A stretch of DNA of 12,666 nt from RGIG1828 sp045546535 (GCA_045546535.1 JAZQDA010000073.1:1-12666); one strand, 5' to 3'. Shown: positions 1 through 6,663, numbered from the stretch's first letter. Translations and numbers: made by a program. Notes: a model not told the origin generated them from the letters alone.

Positions 1-20
1 CCTTCTTTTACATTACCCAT
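1..20 (-). CDS. Start of next tail-module gene (partial)
   Basis: An ATG at 20-18 on the minus strand is preceded by a strong SD (AAAGGAGTGA, with about 8 bases to the ATG) just after the stop of the gp10-like gene. It opens a frame that leaves the window after MGNVKE and one incomplete codon. Only six full codons are visible, so no family can be assigned. From gene order (tail tube, small tail proteins, then this gene) a tape measure protein is the likeliest identity, but that is inference from position alone. Confidence 0.6.
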
Positions 21-35
21 AAAAAATCACTCCTT

Positions 36-467
36 TCAAATCTTCTTGAAGAATTTTCTCATCGTTTGATTTAATGTCCTCTCCATTTTCTTTTCTGATG
101 CTTCCCAGAAACCCTTTTTACCAAGGGTAGGTCTTGCCGGATAACCATTTTTAGATGTAAAAGGTATTCCGCTATTAGCGAGTTTTAAAACCTGTTCCAT
201 ATTTGGATATGAGCCAGTGGTGTACTGGTGATTCAAGTCCAAATATGCTTCAAATGAAACCGAATTGCCAGCCGACGTTAGTGCCGTCGTTCTTGGTGTA
301 TCGCCCAAAGCACCGGTTCTCTCATATGATTTAGGTTTTCCTTTCGTGTAAAACTTTCCAGTTTCACCATACATATCTGCCAACATTTTCTCCGAAGCAA
401 CATTCATTGCCTTTCTCAATTCTTTCATTAACATTGCATTAAGTTGAGACATATTATTGGCAGCCAT
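36..467 (-). CDS. HK97 gp10-like tail completion / neck protein
   Basis: This is a 143-residue protein that resembles the HK97 gp10-like group of small phage proteins, which sit at the head-tail junction or finish the tail. It has an N-terminal amphipathic helix (roughly residues 7-33), then a segment around residues 35-60 with YGETGKFYT and YERTGALGDTPR, which I recognise as typical of Firmicutes phage members of this group. The C-terminus is helical and lysine-rich (about 118-143). The ATG at 467 is supported by an AAGGTGA SD about six bases upstream, and the gap to the preceding gene's stop is only 11 bases, so the two are co-transcribed. Such proteins more often lie between the head and tail tube genes; here it lies beyond the tail tube, just before the expected tape measure gene. 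The family call is by recall of the motif, not by a search. Confidence 0.62.
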   Translation of the reverse strand: MAANNMSQLNAMLMKELRKAMNVASEKMLADMYGETGKFYTKGKPKSYERTGALGDTPRTTALTSAGNSVSFEAYLDLNHQYTTGSYPNMEQVLKLANSGIPFTSKNGYPARPTLGKKGFWEASEKKMERTLNQTMRKFFKKI

Positions 468-478
468 TTCAATTCACC

Positions 479-1006
479 TTATTCCTTGCTTGCAATATCC
501 TTAATTCTTTGAGATTTGCCGTAAGCCTCTACAAAAGCATCAGCACCGATATTGCCCTTTGCGATGTTATCAGCAATTTCGGTGAATTTCTGAATAGCAT
601 CTCCCGACAAAATAGGACTCATCTTTTCCATAACGCTGTTAATCACAGTTTTAAGGGTATTAGCCATACTGTTGAATGAATCTTTCTTTGTGTTTACAAT
701 TTCCATAGCCTCTGCGTAGGCATTTGCAAAGTCAAGTCTCATCTTTCCGTCGCCCTTAATGGCTTCGTTGAATTCATTGATGAATTCCTCATCTTCAACA
801 AGCACATCCATCATAAGAGCATCCTCAAAGTCGTGAGGTAAGTCAAACTTGCTTTCAACAACACATTCGTTATAGAACAAACGCATTACATTTAATCTTC
901 CGATATGGGGCTGATAATCGCCAGTCTCGGAATCAAAAAACTCGCCAACGATACCATTGACCAAAGAAACATAGTCAACAACACTAAAATCTTTCTTAAT
1001 AACCAT
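479..1006 (-). CDS. Tail-module protein of unknown function (175 aa)
   Basis: I cannot assign this acidic, mainly helical protein to a named family. An N-terminal part with SVVDYVSLVNGIVGEFF (about residues 8-24) is followed by a conserved-looking region with many hydrophobic and acidic residues. A long helical stretch covers about 95-145, and the C-terminus is DAFVEAYGKSQRIKDIASKE. The ATG at 1006 has an excellent SD (CTGGAGG, about 10 bases upstream). It lies between the RecU-like gene and the gp10-like gene, where siphoviruses usually encode tail assembly chaperones. That role is possible, but I see no -1 slippery site or overlapping second frame of the kind chaperone gene pairs show. The gene reads as a normal part of the tail series, resuming after the two-gene insert. 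Confidence 0.7.
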   Translation of the reverse strand: MVIKKDFSVVDYVSLVNGIVGEFFDSETGDYQPHIGRLNVMRLFYNECVVESKFDLPHDFEDALMMDVLVEDEEFINEFNEAIKGDGKMRLDFANAYAEAMEIVNTKKDSFNSMANTLKTVINSVMEKMSPILSGDAIQKFTEIADNIAKGNIGADAFVEAYGKSQRIKDIASKE

Positions 1007-1046
1007 ATATTTGTTTCCTCCAGAAATCTTAATAATAACGATAAAA

Positions 1047-1565
1047 CTATTCTTTTATTGTAGATAAGAACTCGTCAACTCCGTATGTATATCGTGTACG
1101 AGCCTTTTTCTGACTAATAATTGTGTGTTCGATTTTATAAGCACCCAAATCATTGTAATTGAAACTTTTCTTCGGGATTAACTCGACAATCCGATTGAAT
1201 TGCTCAATATCAATGAAAACGGTCTTTGCGATTTTTCGGAACTCGATTATGAAGCCACACACAATGCCATCATATTTGTTCCATTGGTTTAACCCTTGTA
1301 TTTGATGAAAGTGAATTTCTTTTTCCTCATCCTTGTCTCTTTCAAACGAGATTGATGTGCCGGAAACAGTTTTCAATTCTAATGCAAATAATCTGCGCCG
1401 TTTTGAATCCCAGAGCAGATAGTCAAATGGGTTTTTAGAACTAAATCTCAATTTGCTACTTCCACCAAACGATTGTGCAGCATCAGGCAAACGATAGAGT
1501 AGGGCATAGTCAGGAGTTGATTTCTTCCATTGTTCCTCAAAGACTTTTCCTACATTTTTTGCCAT
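1047..1565 (-). CDS. recU-like: RecU-like Holliday-junction resolvase
   Basis: This 172-residue protein resembles RecU, the Firmicutes nuclease that cuts four-way Holliday junctions symmetrically during recombination, using a PD-(D/E)xK fold and divalent metal. The key residues are in order: Asp48 in NPFDYLLW, Glu63 and Lys65 in the ExK motif of ALELKT, a Ser/Phe segment at 69-74, then IHFHQIQGL (84-92) and DGIVCGFIIEF (99-109). The last two match the HQI...DGI...I pattern of Bacillus RecU. The protein is shorter than cellular RecU (about 200 residues) and lacks its long N-terminal extension, as phage versions often do. The ATG at 1565 follows an AAAGGA SD with about 8 bases of spacing and lies 12 bases after the stop of the 75-residue gene, so both share a transcript. 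In a phage it could resolve branched DNA before or during packaging, but its site inside the tail genes is unusual. Confidence 0.85.
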   Translation of the reverse strand: MAKNVGKVFEEQWKKSTPDYALLYRLPDAAQSFGGSSKLRFSSKNPFDYLLWDSKRRRLFALELKTVSGTSISFERDKDEEKEIHFHQIQGLNQWNKYDGIVCGFIIEFRKIAKTVFIDIEQFNRIVELIPKKSFNYNDLGAYKIEHTIISQKKARTRYTYGVDEFLSTIKE

Positions 1566-1577
1566 AACTTCAATCCT

Positions 1578-1805
1578 TTATTGTGGTTTATTTGCCAACC
1601 ATTTCTTATATACAAAGTTGGTTTCAGACTTTAAGAACCAAGCAGCAATCTTTCCGGGCTTGGTCTCATTCTCATATACAAACTTTGGCTGACAACCATT
1701 TTTGGTATAGAATATAATTTGAGCAAGGTTGTCAATAGCAACCAAGCACTCTCGCCCATAGCATTCAATACATTCTTCGAGCGAGTTAAATGTAATCTTT
1801 TTCAT
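1578..1805 (-). CDS. Small protein upstream of the resolvase (75 aa)
   Basis: This small protein is co-transcribed with the RecU-like gene. The frame stays open further upstream to a TTG at 1829, but the SD (TTGGAGAAAG) lies inside that extension and is placed about 8 bases before the ATG at 1803-1805, so the ATG is the likely start. The protein has a cysteine group near its N-terminus (Cys12, Cys15, Cys20) and a C-terminal half with a Trp-Phe-x-Lys-Ser-Glu motif (AWFLKSE, around 54-60). That half is loosely reminiscent of the 63-residue protein at 6438-6629 and of DUF5659-type small phage proteins, a comparison made by eye. Function is unknown. The gene follows directly after a strong terminator hairpin, so it needs readthrough or a promoter that I could not identify. 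Confidence 0.68.
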   Translation of the reverse strand: MKKITFNSLEECIECYGRECLVAIDNLAQIIFYTKNGCQPKFVYENETKPGKIAAWFLKSETNFVYKKWLANKPQ

Positions 1806-1845
1806 TCTTCTTTCTCCAATCGTTGTCAAATTTAAAAACGCAAAA

Positions 1846-1896
1846 GAAAAGGGGAAGATACCCCTAATACATAAAATTGTGGAGTATTTTCCCCTT
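1846..1896 (-). terminator. Intrinsic terminator after the 88-aa gene
   Basis: On the minus strand an AAGGGGAA arm (1889-1896) pairs with TTCCCCTT (1849-1856). An inner ATACTCC (1881-1887) pairs with GGGGTAT (1858-1864) through one wobble, with a single mismatch between the two blocks and a 16-base loop. The 3' side runs into TTCTTTT. It lies about 30 bases after the 88-residue gene's stop and before the small-protein/RecU pair. Confidence 0.75.
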
Positions 1897-1925
1897 ATAT
1901 AAAACTATAAAAATACAATACAACT

Positions 1926-2192
1926 TTACGCATCTTCATTATCTTCAATAGCAGTGTCTAACTCTTTTGCGACTTCTTCAACAGTTGTTTTCTTATTGGT
2001 GCGTTTCTTATCATTCACCGAAGCACCTTTCGGTTTATAATTCTTGTCAACAACAGAATATTTGCCGTCCTCACAAGCAACAAAAATTGTTTTTGCTTCT
2101 CTATGGATGGCGGGAAGTTGAACATCAACATCGCCATATCTAACGACAGTAACAACTTCGTTGTTGAGTTTAACTAAACATTCTTTAACCAT
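1926..2192 (-). CDS. Small tail-module protein of unknown function (88 aa)
   Basis: The gene lies directly downstream of the putative tail tube gene. The open frame extends to a TTG at 2204, but that codon is part of the SD (TTGGAG). The ATG at 2192, six bases after the SD, is therefore the real start and gives 88 residues. The first half looks beta-rich (VKECLVKLNNEVVTVVRYGDVDVQLP), with a short GKYSVVDKNYKP segment after it. The tail is first basic (KKRTNKK, about 66-72) and then acidic (DTAIEDNEDA). I recognise no family. Position would allow a tail assembly or tail accessory role. It has its own terminator downstream and the tail tube terminator upstream, so it is isolated between two hairpins. 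Confidence 0.68.
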   Translation of the reverse strand: MVKECLVKLNNEVVTVVRYGDVDVQLPAIHREAKTIFVACEDGKYSVVDKNYKPKGASVNDKKRTNKKTTVEEVAKELDTAIEDNEDA

Positions 2193-2207
2193 ACAAATCT
2201 CCAATCA

Positions 2208-2248
2208 AGAAAAATAAAGGGTAGGTGCGATTTTTCACACACCTACCC
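2208..2248 (-). terminator. Intrinsic terminator after the tail tube gene
   Basis: On the minus strand GGGTAGGTGTG (2238-2248) pairs with CGCACCTACCC (2219-2229) across an 8-base A-rich loop. This is an 11-pair stem with one G-U wobble, followed at once by TTTATTTTTC. Stem and U-tract form a textbook rho-independent terminator, beginning 13 bases after the stop of the tail tube gene. Confidence 0.88.
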
Positions 2249-2261
2249 CAATTATTTTTAA

Positions 2262-3014
2262 TTACTCGGCATCTTCGCTCAACTCAATGAAGTCGAGAAC
2301 GTTACCGTCCTTGTCCTCCATCAAATCGAAAGTAGCCGTTACAGAAGCGGGGTCGCCTTCAGAACTGAAAGACAACTCAAAGTTACGCTGAATTGTAGCC
2401 TTGTAAGCAGTAATCTTGAAAGGTGTCAACAGACCATTCTCATCCTTGTCAACAGTAGACATAGTGATGAAGTAGTCCTTGGGAACTTTCTTGTTGTTGA
2501 AAGTAATCTTCTTAACACCAGTACGGTTAATTACATAACCAACAGTGTACTTTGTGCCAACAGCAATCTCACTTGCAGTAGTAGCAGTGAACTTACCTTC
2601 AGCGAATGTACCCTCGATAAGAGCAGACTCGTCACCGAAAGAATCAGCAGGGTAAGCAAACACAGTACCAGCAGTGATAGTACCGCTCTGGGGAACAGTC
2701 AAAGCAAGTTCACCGGCAGTCTCACAAGTAACAGTCTGGCTGTCTGCATACATAGCAGTAGTGTCGATTGTACCATCAGAGAACAAAGAGAAGAACTTGA
2801 AAGGATAAACCTGTGCCTCAACAGAAAGAGTACCCTCTAACGGATTGGTAAAGGCAATTCTACGAGAACCCTTTGCCATAGCATACACGCTATCGCTGGA
2901 AAGACCAGCAGTTGTAGTATTAGCAGTGTCGAACTTCAAGAAAGGCATCATTGTTTTGAGGTCGTTAATCTGAAGGTCACACACTTGTCTATTAGCCTTA
3001 TTTACATCTGGCAT
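2262..3014 (-). CDS. Major tail tube protein (putative)
   Basis: This 250-residue beta-rich protein is probably the subunit that stacks as rings to form the tail tube. The N-terminal region carries VYAMAKGSRRIAFTNPLEGTLSVEAQVYPFKFFSLFS (about 43-79), which I recognise as typical of tail tube proteins in Firmicutes phages. A Thr/Ala-rich middle (about 85-165) looks like an inserted beta domain. The last third (KITFNNKKVPKDYF, then ITAYKATIQRNFELSFSSEGDPASVTATFDLME) again has the alternating pattern of tube folds. The start ATG at 3014 has a strong AAGGAGG SD. The gene is flanked by a hairpin before its leader and a terminator after it, it reads as GC-richer than its neighbours, and it lies after the neck genes, all as expected for a highly expressed tail protein. 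No sheath-like gene precedes it, which favours a non-contractile tail. Confidence 0.75.
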   Translation of the reverse strand: MPDVNKANRQVCDLQINDLKTMMPFLKFDTANTTTAGLSSDSVYAMAKGSRRIAFTNPLEGTLSVEAQVYPFKFFSLFSDGTIDTTAMYADSQTVTCETAGELALTVPQSGTITAGTVFAYPADSFGDESALIEGTFAEGKFTATTASEIAVGTKYTVGYVINRTGVKKITFNNKKVPKDYFITMSTVDKDENGLLTPFKITAYKATIQRNFELSFSSEGDPASVTATFDLMEDKDGNVLDFIELSEDAE

Positions 3015-3041
3015 AATCTATTTCCTCCTTGTAATAAAATA

Positions 3042-3061
3042 AGCCAGCCGACAGGCTGACT
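3042..3061 (-). terminator. Hairpin between the 264-aa gene and the tail tube gene
   Basis: On the minus strand AGTCAGCC (3054-3061) pairs with GGCTGGCT (3042-3049) around a TGTC loop: eight pairs including one wobble, directly abutting the upstream stop codon. The 3' side reads TATTTTATTAC and then the tail tube SD. The broken U-tract makes it a weak terminator, or an mRNA processing or stabilising element for the tail tube message. Confidence 0.6.
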
Positions 3062-3856
3062 TTATTTCTTGTCATAATTATTCTTATACCAAAGCGAGAC
3101 ATCGAAAGTTTTCTTTTCGTCTCCCCAAACTGAAACTCTTGTGGAATCAATGTCATACATTGAATTTGCTTGTGTTCGGTTGAACGCATCCAAGAGTTGA
3201 AATATGGTTAAATCCCATATATTCACATAGTTTAGAGAGGGATGTTTGTTCGCAAGAGAAGAAATGATATTTGGAATTGTTAAATTCAAATCCGATTTCT
3301 TGGTTTCTTGCTCTTTCTTTTTCGCTTTAAGCATCTTTTCCATCAATTTTCTCGCAAGGTTGTTTTTAAACTTCATATCATCCAATGATTCTTCCTCATT
3401 GTAGATACAACAGATTTGTTGAAGTAAACTCATTACTTTCGAGAAATTGTCTTTTGCTATTGCCCCTCGAACCTGTTCTCTCTTGATTTTTTCGGGGTTA
3501 GCAACTTCGTCTTTTAGCAATATAAAAAAGCCCTCTTGATAAATGACGGTCTCAACAAAAAAGAAGTTAAAAATTTCGACATATGTACTTCTGATTTTGT
3601 CATCTTCTTCAATAATGTTGTAGATAGTGATTTTGTCTCGTTCTTCTTCTGTTAGAGAATCCCAGAATGCCTCACCGTCATTTTCTTTTCGTAATTTGGT
3701 ATAATATGTTTCAGGCGACAACTTCAAGAAAAACTCATAAAAACTAAATCTGTCAAATGTAATTTGAGATATTTCTTTCAGTGTTGGTTTTCTTAATGTA
3801 CCAATAGACAGTGTAATAGGAACAGGGCTTAATTGCGTTCCATAATCTAATCGCAT
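3062..3856 (-). CDS. Neck/tail-module protein of unknown function (264 aa)
   Basis: This predominantly helical protein lies immediately before the tail tube gene. The N-terminus MRLDYGTQLSPVPITLSIGTLRKPTLKEISQITF is followed by an aromatic-rich helical body (FYEFFLKLSPETYYTKL, and YVEIFNFFFVETVIYQEGFF at about 92-111). A lysine-rich helix (about 168-190) follows, and a C-terminal segment with IWDLTIFQLLDAFNRTQ and STRVSVWGDEKKTFDVSLWYKN completes it. I recall similar proteins in Clostridia phages, annotated only as phage proteins. A link to tail assembly is inferred from position. The ATG at 3856 directly abuts the TAA of the preceding gene (TAAATG) and no SD is visible, so translation probably relies on reinitiation after the upstream gene. 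Confidence 0.72.
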   Translation of the reverse strand: MRLDYGTQLSPVPITLSIGTLRKPTLKEISQITFDRFSFYEFFLKLSPETYYTKLRKENDGEAFWDSLTEEERDKITIYNIIEEDDKIRSTYVEIFNFFFVETVIYQEGFFILLKDEVANPEKIKREQVRGAIAKDNFSKVMSLLQQICCIYNEEESLDDMKFKNNLARKLMEKMLKAKKKEQETKKSDLNLTIPNIISSLANKHPSLNYVNIWDLTIFQLLDAFNRTQANSMYDIDSTRVSVWGDEKKTFDVSLWYKNNYDKK

Positions 3857-4348
3857 TTAGCGAAAGTCGGGGACATTAAATATCATAACGACCCCATAGA
3901 ATCTTGTTGCATTGTATAAGTCCACACTGTCAAGGGACAATTTTCCAATGCCGAAACTATTTGCTACTTCTTCATCATTGATAAGACAATCCTCAATCAT
4001 TTGAGAGAGAATATCCGCACGATTTCCGAAGTAACCCTCTTTGACATAATCATCAAGAATGTCTCTATGACAAATAGCATAGAGGACAACCTGACAATCC
4101 TTAATCTGTGCTGCCAAGTCGGGCAACCGAACATCATAGAAAATGAAAGAATCGGTTTCTTCAATAGTATCATCTATAAACAAATGAGATTTAACGTGTT
4201 TTCTAAATGATTTCTGCTTATCACTTGTACTCATTCCGCTCGTGTCGCCTAAAAGCAGGTCTCTAATATCCGCACTCTTATAGAGAGCAGAAGTGATTTC
4301 CTGCTTGAATTTTCCACGTTCTGCGGTGGTTTTCTTTCTCGTAGTCAC
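3857..4348 (-). CDS. Putative tail terminator / neck protein (163 aa)
   Basis: The start codon is GTG at 4348-4346, supported by a strong GAGGAGG SD about eight bases upstream. The protein begins with a basic helix (about residues 1-25). A core follows with HLFIDDTIEETDSFIFYDVRLP (about 55-76), then KDCQVVLYAICHRDILDDY and GYFGNRADILSQMIEDCL. The C-terminal part ends VDLYNATRFYGVVMIFNVPDF. A small alpha/beta protein with a central pair of beta strands, in the last neck positions before the tail tube, fits tail terminator or tail completion proteins. I cannot name a domain from sequence alone. Its stop is directly joined to the start of the 264-residue gene, so the two products are probably made in a linked ratio. 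Confidence 0.66.
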   Translation of the reverse strand: MTTRKKTTAERGKFKQEITSALYKSADIRDLLLGDTSGMSTSDKQKSFRKHVKSHLFIDDTIEETDSFIFYDVRLPDLAAQIKDCQVVLYAICHRDILDDYVKEGYFGNRADILSQMIEDCLINDEEVANSFGIGKLSLDSVDLYNATRFYGVVMIFNVPDFR

Positions 4349-4367
4349 TTAACAACCCTCCTCATCA

Positions 4368-5435
4368 TTAAATAAATGCTTTAATTGTAACAATGAGGGT
4401 GGTTTTCTCGTAACCATCAGCACATAATGATAACTCAAAAGATTTATTGATAAGTTCGTCATCATCGACTGAAATGCTAATTGAATTTTCAACATATTCA
4501 ATATTTAAACTATCTTCAAAGTCACAGTTAATTTCCCATTGTGGTAATGTATTTGTTGCGTTTCCGTCTGAATCATAGAATTTAGCATAGAACACCGTAG
4601 GTTCTAAACCGCAATAAACATCCGGCTCGTCACATTCAATAGCACACGATAAAACTGCTGTTTTATTATCGGGATTTGGGGTATCGCATAACCAATAACC
4701 CTTTCCGTCCACAACATAGTAACCGTCCGATTCGTGCTGCTCATCTTGATAAGCCATAAATTCAGAGTGACCGCTATCCTGATAGTCGTAAATCACATTA
4801 TCCATACGAGTCAACTCGTAGGTAATAAGTTGTTTTGATGTATCAATGGTTACATCCTCTCCGAAATTCTTTTCGTAGATTTTACAACGCCTATCAATAA
4901 TAAAACGCTGCTTATGCTTAATAAGCAAGCATTCGTCATCATCGGGAGTTAAAATCATAAGTTGGTCGCTTCGTACAAAATAGAATTTGTTACTTGTTTC
5001 ACCGTTGTTATACTGTGAAGCAGATGAAGCGTTGACCCATCTTTGAATAATATCTCCGTTTTCATTTTTCCAAGTTAATAAATGGTTGCAGAGTACCAAA
5101 ACTGCCTTTTCGTACATACCGTTGTCATCGACCAATCCTACGATAAGCCAATAACGTTCTTTGTAATATACATATTGTCCGGCTTTACAAGTGCCGATTG
5201 GTGCTAACACCATTCTTTGCATTGATTTTAATTTGGTATCTTGCACATTTCCTTGAACAATAACTCTTGCTTTTGTTCTTTCTGATAAGTCGTAATTACA
5301 TATTTCAACATCTTTGCCAAGAGATGAAGCAAGTGCTTCACCGAAAGCATCCGTTGCGAAGTTATCAAAACTATCGCTTTCAAATCCACTAACTGTATCG
5401 GAATTAGTGTTCATTAAGTACCATTCTTTCGCCAT
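4368..5435 (-). CDS. Putative head closure protein with C-terminal Ig-like domain
   Basis: This 355-residue beta-rich protein lies in the connector region. Residues about 50-135 (ARVIVQGNVQDTKLKSMQRMVLAPIGTCKAGQYVYYKERYWLIVGLVDDNG...CNHLLTW) look like the stopper fold of head closure proteins, which plug the filled head before the tail attaches. The middle contains a DDDECLLIKHKQRFIIDRRCKIYE strand region. The last 100 or so residues (from about 255) read as a separate beta domain, with short strands such as SISISVDDDELINKSFELSLCADGYEKTTLIVTI that resemble an immunoglobulin-like fold. The ATG at 5435 follows AAGGCGGTGA at suitable spacing and lies 12 bases after the previous stop. Head closure proteins are typically near 100 residues, so an extended version with an Ig-like appendage would be notable. 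The domain split is judged by eye. Confidence 0.6.
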   Translation of the reverse strand: MAKEWYLMNTNSDTVSGFESDSFDNFATDAFGEALASSLGKDVEICNYDLSERTKARVIVQGNVQDTKLKSMQRMVLAPIGTCKAGQYVYYKERYWLIVGLVDDNGMYEKAVLVLCNHLLTWKNENGDIIQRWVNASSASQYNNGETSNKFYFVRSDQLMILTPDDDECLLIKHKQRFIIDRRCKIYEKNFGEDVTIDTSKQLITYELTRMDNVIYDYQDSGHSEFMAYQDEQHESDGYYVVDGKGYWLCDTPNPDNKTAVLSCAIECDEPDVYCGLEPTVFYAKFYDSDGNATNTLPQWEINCDFEDSLNIEYVENSISISVDDDELINKSFELSLCADGYEKTTLIVTIKAFI

Positions 5436-5447
5436 AGTATCACCGCC

Positions 5448-5840
5448 TTATGAATAAGCGGATGGCTTTTGATTTGATACCATTAGGTTGCTCTGGGTGT
5501 CACAGTATTCCAGTTCATTTTTGGCAGCCGTTTTGTTATGTCCTGCACCATCAATACTTATATCTTTTCCAACTATTGATATTTGCTTATTGACCTTTGA
5601 CCATTGGCGTTCCTGATAGAACTGCTTAATAAATGCAGCAAGTGTATCAATCACATATTGGTCAAGTTTACAATCGAATTCCATCTTTTCAGCATCGAAA
5701 TTCAATGTGTCAAGTTCGACAGAATATCTGGCAACTGCCTTTTTAAGCCAAAGTAATTCAAGGGCTTCTGGAAGTACAACTTTATCTTCAAAAGATGATT
5801 CAAAACTATCAAAAACCTCTTGTGCCGTTGTATTCATCAT
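5448..5840 (-). CDS. Putative head-tail adaptor protein (130 aa)
   Basis: The open frame begins with a GTG at 5846, but the SD (GAAAGAAGG) overlaps that codon, so the start is one of the tandem ATGs at 5840 or 5837; 5840 is used here. The protein is helical: TTAQEVFDSFESSF, then LPEALELLWLKKAVARYSVEL (about 24-44), then LDQYVIDTLAAFIKQFYQERQWSKVNK (about 60-86). A more polar C-terminus follows with ISIVGKDISIDGAGHNKTAAKNELEY. A small four-helix-like protein at this position, just before the closure-like gene, fits the adaptor that binds beneath the portal (SPP1 gp15 or HK97 gp6 type). This is inferred from helical character and gene order. It is followed closely by the 355-residue gene. Confidence 0.62.
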   Translation of the reverse strand: MMNTTAQEVFDSFESSFEDKVVLPEALELLWLKKAVARYSVELDTLNFDAEKMEFDCKLDQYVIDTLAAFIKQFYQERQWSKVNKQISIVGKDISIDGAGHNKTAAKNELEYCDTQSNLMVSNQKPSAYS

Positions 5841-5868
5841 AAGCACCTTCTTTCTTGGTTTTCAAAAA

Positions 5869-6396
5869 TTATAATTTGTAGCCTGTATATTCAGAAGCAA
5901 ACACCATTTTGGCGTAATCGTTCAATCGAAGTTTCTTGATTGTTTCGATTAAGGCATATTTCTCTGCTCTTGTGCGAATACATTTAGGAAGTGCGGCTTC
6001 ATACTTTGCTTGACTCATAGCAAACAAATCCTTAACCAACTGCTCGGTAAACACCTTCTGGGGCTTACCTTCTTCCTCAAAGCCAACCCATCTACGAGTT
6101 GCAGCATCATCAATATAAACTGTTGCGTGGCTTCCAACGGTATCAGAACCGGTGAAAAGTTTGTTGTTATTGTTGACCTGTGCGATTACCTCATTACGAG
6201 ACAATCTTTGCTGACCGTTAGCGACGATAACCACATCGCCGTGACCATCCTGCAATCTTGCAAATGTTACATCCCAACCAGCAAGATTCTTGACGGTTAC
6301 TTTCGCATCAAGGTTTAAATCTTCCTCAATAACAGTAGTTTCCTGTTTTGGAGTGTTATTCACAGTGGTGTCCTGTGTGTTTCTTTCTTCTGCCAT
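5869..6396 (-). CDS. Phage structural-region protein of unknown function (175 aa)
   Basis: The first gene of the neck block has an N-terminal Thr/Glu-rich segment that looks disordered (about residues 1-27). A beta-containing domain follows (DAKVTVKNLAGWDVTFARLQDGHGDVVIVANGQQRLSRNEVIAQVNN, about 30-78, then GSHATVYIDDAATRRWVGFEEEG). The C-terminal half is helical (FTEQLVKDLFAMSQAKYEAALPK..RTRAEKYALIETIKKLRLNDYAKMVFASEYTGYKL). I recall similar sequences in gut phage structural operons without a defined role. The start at 6396 has a GAGG SD with about nine bases of spacing. It could be a head-tail joining or head accessory protein; position alone supports that. Confidence 0.7.
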   Translation of the reverse strand: MAEERNTQDTTVNNTPKQETTVIEEDLNLDAKVTVKNLAGWDVTFARLQDGHGDVVIVANGQQRLSRNEVIAQVNNNNKLFTGSDTVGSHATVYIDDAATRRWVGFEEEGKPQKVFTEQLVKDLFAMSQAKYEAALPKCIRTRAEKYALIETIKKLRLNDYAKMVFASEYTGYKL

Positions 6397-6437
6397 ATTT
6401 CAATACCTCGTTTCAATTATCATTAAGAGTTTTGATT

Positions 6438-6629
6438 TCAACTAATTTTATGTTTAATCTCATTATAGAGTTTAATTATTTCGTCCAAACGCTCGGACTT
6501 GCGAAATACCCAATATCTATTCTTGCTTGAAGAATTGATTTTTGAGATATAACAACGCTCACCGAATGCGGATAAAAAGTGAAATAAGCGCAAAGAATAG
6601 CAATAAAAATTTACATTGTTGTTTTCCAT
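6438..6629 (-). CDS. Small DUF5659-like protein (63 aa)
   Basis: This small basic protein has a good SD (CAGGAGA, about six bases before the ATG at 6629). It sits between the capsid terminator and the neck genes. Residues about 14-24 (LRLFHFLSAFG) form a helix, followed by CYISKIN, a polar Ser/Lys turn and then YWVFRKSERLDEIIKLYNE. That order, hydrophobic helix then strand then an aromatic-Phe-x-Lys-Ser-Glu strand and helix, resembles the small DUF5659 family found in phages. The assignment is by eye. No enzymatic role is known to me. The SD and tight spacing argue that it is real despite its size. A similar layout is seen in the 75-residue protein next to recU. Confidence 0.62.
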   Translation of the reverse strand: MENNNVNFYCYSLRLFHFLSAFGERCYISKINSSSKNRYWVFRKSERLDEIIKLYNEIKHKIS

Positions 6630-6663
6630 TTGATTTCTCCTGCGTTATTCAAAGTTCTTAAAT

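Noticed and set aside
1824..1829. TTGACA on the minus strand as a -35 box for the small-protein/RecU pair
   Set aside because: No acceptable -10 element lies 16-18 bases downstream; that position already holds the SD and start codon of the 75-residue gene.
479..2192. Programmed -1 frameshift linking two tail assembly chaperone frames
   Set aside because: No convincing slippery heptamer or overlapping downstream frame was found near the ends of the 88- or 175-residue genes, and the following gene has its own SD.
5844..5846. GTG as start of the adaptor-like gene
   Set aside because: The codon overlaps the likely SD (GAAAGAAGG), whose spacing suits the ATGs at 5840 or 5837 instead.
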